From: Streptosporangiaceae bacterium
GTDB taxonomy: Bacteria; Actinomycetota; Actinomycetes; Streptosporangiales; Streptosporangiaceae
Length of the DNA: 16,512 nucleotides
Direction of reading: 5' to 3'
Assembly: GCA_030041195.1 (NCBI GenBank)
Contig: JASHOI010000303.1
Location: 1-16,512, forward strand
The position numbers and the translations under genes were made by a program. Positions 14,326 to 16,512 of this stretch are shown here, piece by piece; positions within the stretch are counted from its first letter, which is position 1; each line of letters opens with the position of its first letter. Under the pieces are notes generated by a model that was not told the origin of the DNA, made no database searches, and saw nothing but the letters and a program-made list of their open reading frames with translations.

Positions 14326-14641
14326 GCCGGGTACGACAACATCCGACCGGACCCGGGTCATCCCCGGCCGCCGCGGCGTGCCGTTGCCCCCGGGTCTGGG
14401 CGGCACCACCGGCACCGTGCTGATCGACGGATTCTGGCGAGCGATCCGGAAGACCCGTCGCGCGCGTGGCGGCGCCGTTACACTGCGAGTCGAACCGTTT
14501 ACCCGGCTGTCAGCCGGGCAGACGGCGGCGGTGACCGCCGAGGGCACCGCGCTTCTTGCGTTCGTGGCACCCGACGCCGAGGCCGGCGAAATCGAGGTTG
14601 CCGCCCCGAACCTAGGCGAGCCGCACCCAAAAACCCCTTAG
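14326..14641 (+). pseudogene. Decayed C-terminal fragment of an HTH_42 (AlkZ-like) gene
   Basis: The translation contains family motifs in two frames. In one frame AGYDNI (14326-14343) matches the family's (E/G)(Y/F)DN(L/I) block. After a frame change DRTRVIPGRRG starts near 14345 and continues through GTTGTVLIDGFWRAIRKTRRARGGAVTLRVEPFTRLS, AAVTAEGTALLAFVAPDAEAGEIEVAAP to a TAG at 14639. It aligns with the C-terminus of the intact gene at 8150-9289 (GTVLIDGF, AVTAEGRRLLEFAAP, DGEIRFGP). The LLSHA segment between the two blocks is missing with a frame shift, and the N-terminal 270 or so residues are absent. It has no plausible start codon or ribosome site, so it is a remnant. Confidence 0.75.
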
Positions 14642-14647
14642 GGGGGT

Positions 14648-14653
14648 CATACT
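14648..14653 (+). promoter_or_regulatory. Possible -10 box of the Tudor-like gene
   Basis: CATACT lies 8 nt before the GTG at 14662, which has no Shine-Dalgarno sequence, so a leaderless start is likely. Just upstream, CCCCTTAGGGG is a short GC palindrome at the end of the pseudogene. Confidence 0.35.
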
Positions 14654-14661
14654 GGTATTTC

Positions 14662-14892
14662 GTGAAAGCAGCTCGCGCCGCCACTCGGCGCTACCTCCCA
14701 GGAAGCCCTTTCAATAACATCCCAGAGCCGGTCAGGCGCGTCGAAACGTACGCGCTGAATGATCAGGTCACACACGACAAGTACGGGCTCGGCGTGGTCA
14801 TCGGTGTCGAAGAGGAGATCGCTGTCCTCGTCGACTTCGGCACCCAGCAGGAACGGATCACTTCCCCGTACAACAAGCTGACCAAGCTCTAG
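14662..14892 (+). CDS. Small Tudor-like protein resembling the UvrD/PcrA C-terminal tail
   Basis: This is a 76-aa protein. After a basic N-terminal stretch (1-26), residues about 32-76 (LNDQVTHDKYGLGVVIGVEEEIAVLVDFGTQQERITSPYNKLTKL) match the pattern of the C-terminal Tudor-like domain of UvrD/PcrA helicases: a V.H..(F/Y)G.G.V start, a central V.VDFG and a final KL. In PcrA and UvrD this fold contacts RNA polymerase, and related folds occur in CarD and Mfd. A standalone version could bind polymerase or another partner; that is inference from pattern only. GTG at 14662 seems leaderless. It lies alone, convergent with the alpha-hydroxy-acid dehydrogenase. I believe similar small proteins are common in actinobacteria but cannot check. 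Confidence 0.75.
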   Translation: MKAARAATRRYLPGSPFNNIPEPVRRVETYALNDQVTHDKYGLGVVIGVEEEIAVLVDFGTQQERITSPYNKLTKL

Positions 14893-15003
14893 GCTGCCCG
14901 GTTCCCGGATGATCCCGCAGCGGCGCGTGCCGCCCGGGATGGCGGCGCATCGCAGCGCCGGCGGGCAGTCCGGCCGGCCTTACCGGCATTCGCGCCATTG
15001 GCA

Positions 15004-15043
15004 CATTTGCCCCATTGGCGTCGCCGCATTGCGCAGGCAAATG
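15004..15043. repeat. Inverted repeat between convergent genes
   Basis: CATTTGCC (15004-15011) and GGCAAATG (15036-15043) are exact reverse complements 24 bp apart, in the 201-bp gap between the Tudor-like gene and the convergent dehydrogenase. It may contribute to termination. The rest of the gap holds no gene I trust; a 67-codon open frame here lacks a ribosome site. Confidence 0.4.
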
Positions 15044-15087
15044 CCCGGCGAGCCCGATCGTGGCAACCATGGCGGGCCGCTGAAGAC

Positions 15088-15100
15088 GGGCCGTTACGCG
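15088..15100 (+). repeat. Gene-end motif GGGCCGTTACGCG, copy 3
   Basis: This is identical to the 13-mer at 8130-8142. It spans the TAA stop of the dehydrogenase (minus strand). Unlike the other copies it lacks the matching GCCCC arm, reading CCGCGG instead. Confidence 0.5.
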
Positions 15101-16323
15101 CCGCGGTGGTGATCCCCGGACGGCACTACGAGTTCGTCTCCGTGCTTTCTCAGCTCCTGGATGGTCGTGACTCCGAGAAGCTGCATTGTGCGGCGCAGCT
15201 GCCCGGTCAGCAGGTCGATGGCGTGCTCGACGCCCGGCTGCCCGGCAGTGCCGAGACCGTACAGGTACCCGCGGCCGACCATGCACAGGTCCGCGCCGCG
15301 CGCGATCCCGACCGCGATGTCCGCGCCGTGGCGGATGCCCGAGTCGAGGATGACGGCGACCTGATCGCCGACCGCCTCACGGACCGGCCGGACCAGGTCG
15401 ATCGCCGGGACACAACGGTCGAGCTGACGGCCGCCGTGGTTGGACAGGTGGATGCCGTCCACGCCCGCCGACACCGCGCGGACGGCGTCGTCCGGGCCGA
15501 GCGGGCCCTTGAGCACGAGCTTGCCCGGCCAGCGGGCGCGGAAGCCGTCGAGATCGTCCCAGCTCAGGGCGGGGTCGAACATCGCCGTGATGTCGGCGAT
15601 CGTGCTCACGCCGCCGTTGCCCGGCGCGTTGAAGCTGGCGTACTTGAGCGCCGGGGCGCGCAGCATGGACATCCAGTAACCGGGACGCACGGTGATGTCG
15701 AGCAGGGCGCGGGCGGTAAGCATGGGCGGCGCCGTGAACCCGGTCCGCAGGTCCCGGGTCCGGCGGCCGCCGACGGCGGTGTCCACCGTGATCTCCAGCA
15801 CCCCGAAGCCGGCCGCGGCAGCGCGGTCCACGAGCGTCGCGGTGAGCTTGCGGTCACGCAGCACGTAGAGCTGGAACCACAGGTTGGGGTGCCCGGTCTC
15901 GGCCACTTCCTCGATCGTGTACGTCCCGCACGTCGACAGGCCGTACGGCAGGCCGCGGGATGCCGCCGCCCTGGCCACCGCCAGTTCCCCGTCCGGGTGG
16001 AAGACCCTGGTGAAGCCGGTGGGGGCCAGCCCGACCGGCGCCGACAGGCCGGAACCGAACAGCGACGTGGACAGGTCCGGCCGGGACACATCGCGCAGCA
16101 CCCGGGGCCGGAACCGCCACCGCCGCAGTGCCGCCCGGTTGGCGCGCAACGTGAGTTCCTCGTCGGCGGCGCCGTCGGCGTAGCCGAAAACCGGCCTGGG
16201 CAGCCGGCGCTGCGCGGCTCGCCTCAGGTCATCGAGGTCGTGGCACTGACGCAGGATCCGGCGGTCGCGATCCGCCTCGAAACCGCGCAGCCGCACCAGT
16301 TCCCGGATCTCCCGAGGCTTCAT
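15094..16323 (-). CDS. FMN-dependent alpha-hydroxy-acid dehydrogenase (LldD-like)
   Basis: This 409-aa protein belongs to the FMN-dependent family of lactate, glycolate and mandelate dehydrogenases or oxidases, which turn 2-hydroxy acids into 2-oxo acids. Active-site residues are all visible: Tyr48 in FGYADGAADEE, Tyr153 in FQLYV, Asp181 in TVDT, Lys272 in LVLKGPL, and His296 with Arg299 in SNHGGRQLD. The FMN phosphate region is DSGIRHGADIAVGIARGADLCMVGRGYLYG (about 327-356). The electron acceptor (quinone, O2 or a redox peptide partner) cannot be told. ATG at 16323 is preferred since it gives the normal N-terminus, although the ribosome site is weak (AGAGGCGGG). The open frame extends upstream through the tandem repeat, but that part looks noncoding. 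It is a single-gene unit. Confidence 0.9.
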   Translation of the reverse strand: MKPREIRELVRLRGFEADRDRRILRQCHDLDDLRRAAQRRLPRPVFGYADGAADEELTLRANRAALRRWRFRPRVLRDVSRPDLSTSLFGSGLSAPVGLAPTGFTRVFHPDGELAVARAAASRGLPYGLSTCGTYTIEEVAETGHPNLWFQLYVLRDRKLTATLVDRAAAAGFGVLEITVDTAVGGRRTRDLRTGFTAPPMLTARALLDITVRPGYWMSMLRAPALKYASFNAPGNGGVSTIADITAMFDPALSWDDLDGFRARWPGKLVLKGPLGPDDAVRAVSAGVDGIHLSNHGGRQLDRCVPAIDLVRPVREAVGDQVAVILDSGIRHGADIAVGIARGADLCMVGRGYLYGLGTAGQPGVEHAIDLLTGQLRRTMQLLGVTTIQELRKHGDELVVPSGDHHRGA

Positions 16324-16425
16324 GTGGCCCGCCTCTCTGCGTCGTGCACCCGCCCCGCCGGCCGTGCCCATCCCATCTTCCGCCCATTGGTGCGGGTCAG
16401 GGCAGGGGGTCCGCGGGAGGCGCCG

Positions 16426-16512
16426 GAGCACCGGCGCGAAGCCGGCCCGAGCACCGGCGCGAAGCCGGCCCGAGCACCGGCGCGAAGCCGGCCCGAGCAC
16501 CGGCGCGAAGCC
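16426..16512. repeat. 23-bp tandem repeat, at least 3.8 copies, continuing past the right edge
   Basis: Units start at 16426, 16449, 16472 and 16495, the last cut at 18 bases by the window end. All visible copies are identical. Each holds CCGGC-GCGAA-GCCGG, a 5-bp stem with a 5-nt loop, so each unit could form a hairpin. The length is not a multiple of three, so it is unlikely to be coding. It lies about 100 bp upstream of the dehydrogenase start. Confidence 0.92.

Noticed and set aside
14909..15112. 67-codon plus-strand open frame after the Tudor-like gene
   Set aside because: It has no ribosome site, runs into the convergent dehydrogenase gene and has a composition like random GC-rich sequence.
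16324..16500. N-terminal extension of the dehydrogenase through the tandem repeat
   Set aside because: The extra residues are Arg/Pro/Ala-rich, unrelated to the family, and come from a 23-bp repeat that is not a multiple of three. The ATG at 16323 gives the normal N-terminus.
16426..16512. CRISPR array
   Set aside because: The 23-bp units abut directly with no spacers, and no cas gene is present in the window.

Overview
The window is GC-rich throughout, with a strong G/C third-position bias. Many genes start with GTG, and several appear to have leaderless promoters. The content (a HerA-like ATPase beside SbcCD, an HbhA-like protein beside an XRE regulator, an AlkZ-like winged-helix protein, a YCII protein, an ArsR-type regulator) points to a high-GC actinomycete. 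Streptosporangiales or a relative is my best guess, but that is inference.

Layout. Positions 1-3862 (minus strand) hold a compact operon: a HerA-type ATPase, then sbcD, then sbcC, which is cut by the window's left edge. Gaps are 23 and 11 bp. This resembles the archaeal HerA / Mre11 / Rad50 clusters and is probably a DNA-end-processing module. Upstream, 4000-5421 (minus) encodes a large sigma-factor-like protein that continues into an anti-sigma-type zinc finger, one membrane segment and a Pro/Thr-repeat tail. A 458-bp AT-richer intergenic region with two inverted repeats follows.

Positions 5880-8120 (plus) hold a small HbhA-like helical protein with a 7-residue tandem repeat, a terminator, an XRE regulator and an amidohydrolase. 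Matching TGCT-N10-AGCA sites lie over the promoter of the first gene and in front of the regulator, so the regulator probably controls both. A convergent minus-strand block at 8150-10553 holds a YCII protein, an alpha/beta hydrolase and an AlkZ/HTH_42 winged-helix protein.

Divergent from it, 10692-13250 encodes an M1-family metallopeptidase with an intact zinc site but no recognisable GAMEN exopeptidase motif. Next come an ArsR-type regulator with an elaborate TCGAGA operator region, a translationally coupled 72-aa unknown protein, a decayed fragment of a second HTH_42 gene, and a 76-aa protein resembling the Tudor-like tail of UvrD/PcrA helicases. The window ends with an FMN-dependent alpha-hydroxy-acid dehydrogenase (minus) and, upstream of it, a 23-bp hairpin-forming tandem repeat that runs off the right edge.

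I saw no rRNA, tRNA, CRISPR array, intact insertion sequence or phage gene. The most interesting points are the HerA-SbcCD operon, the membrane-anchored sigma/zinc-finger fusion, the XRE/HbhA-like regulon with shared operators, the M1 protein without GAMEN, the HTH_42 pseudogene, and a 12-bp motif repeated at three gene ends.
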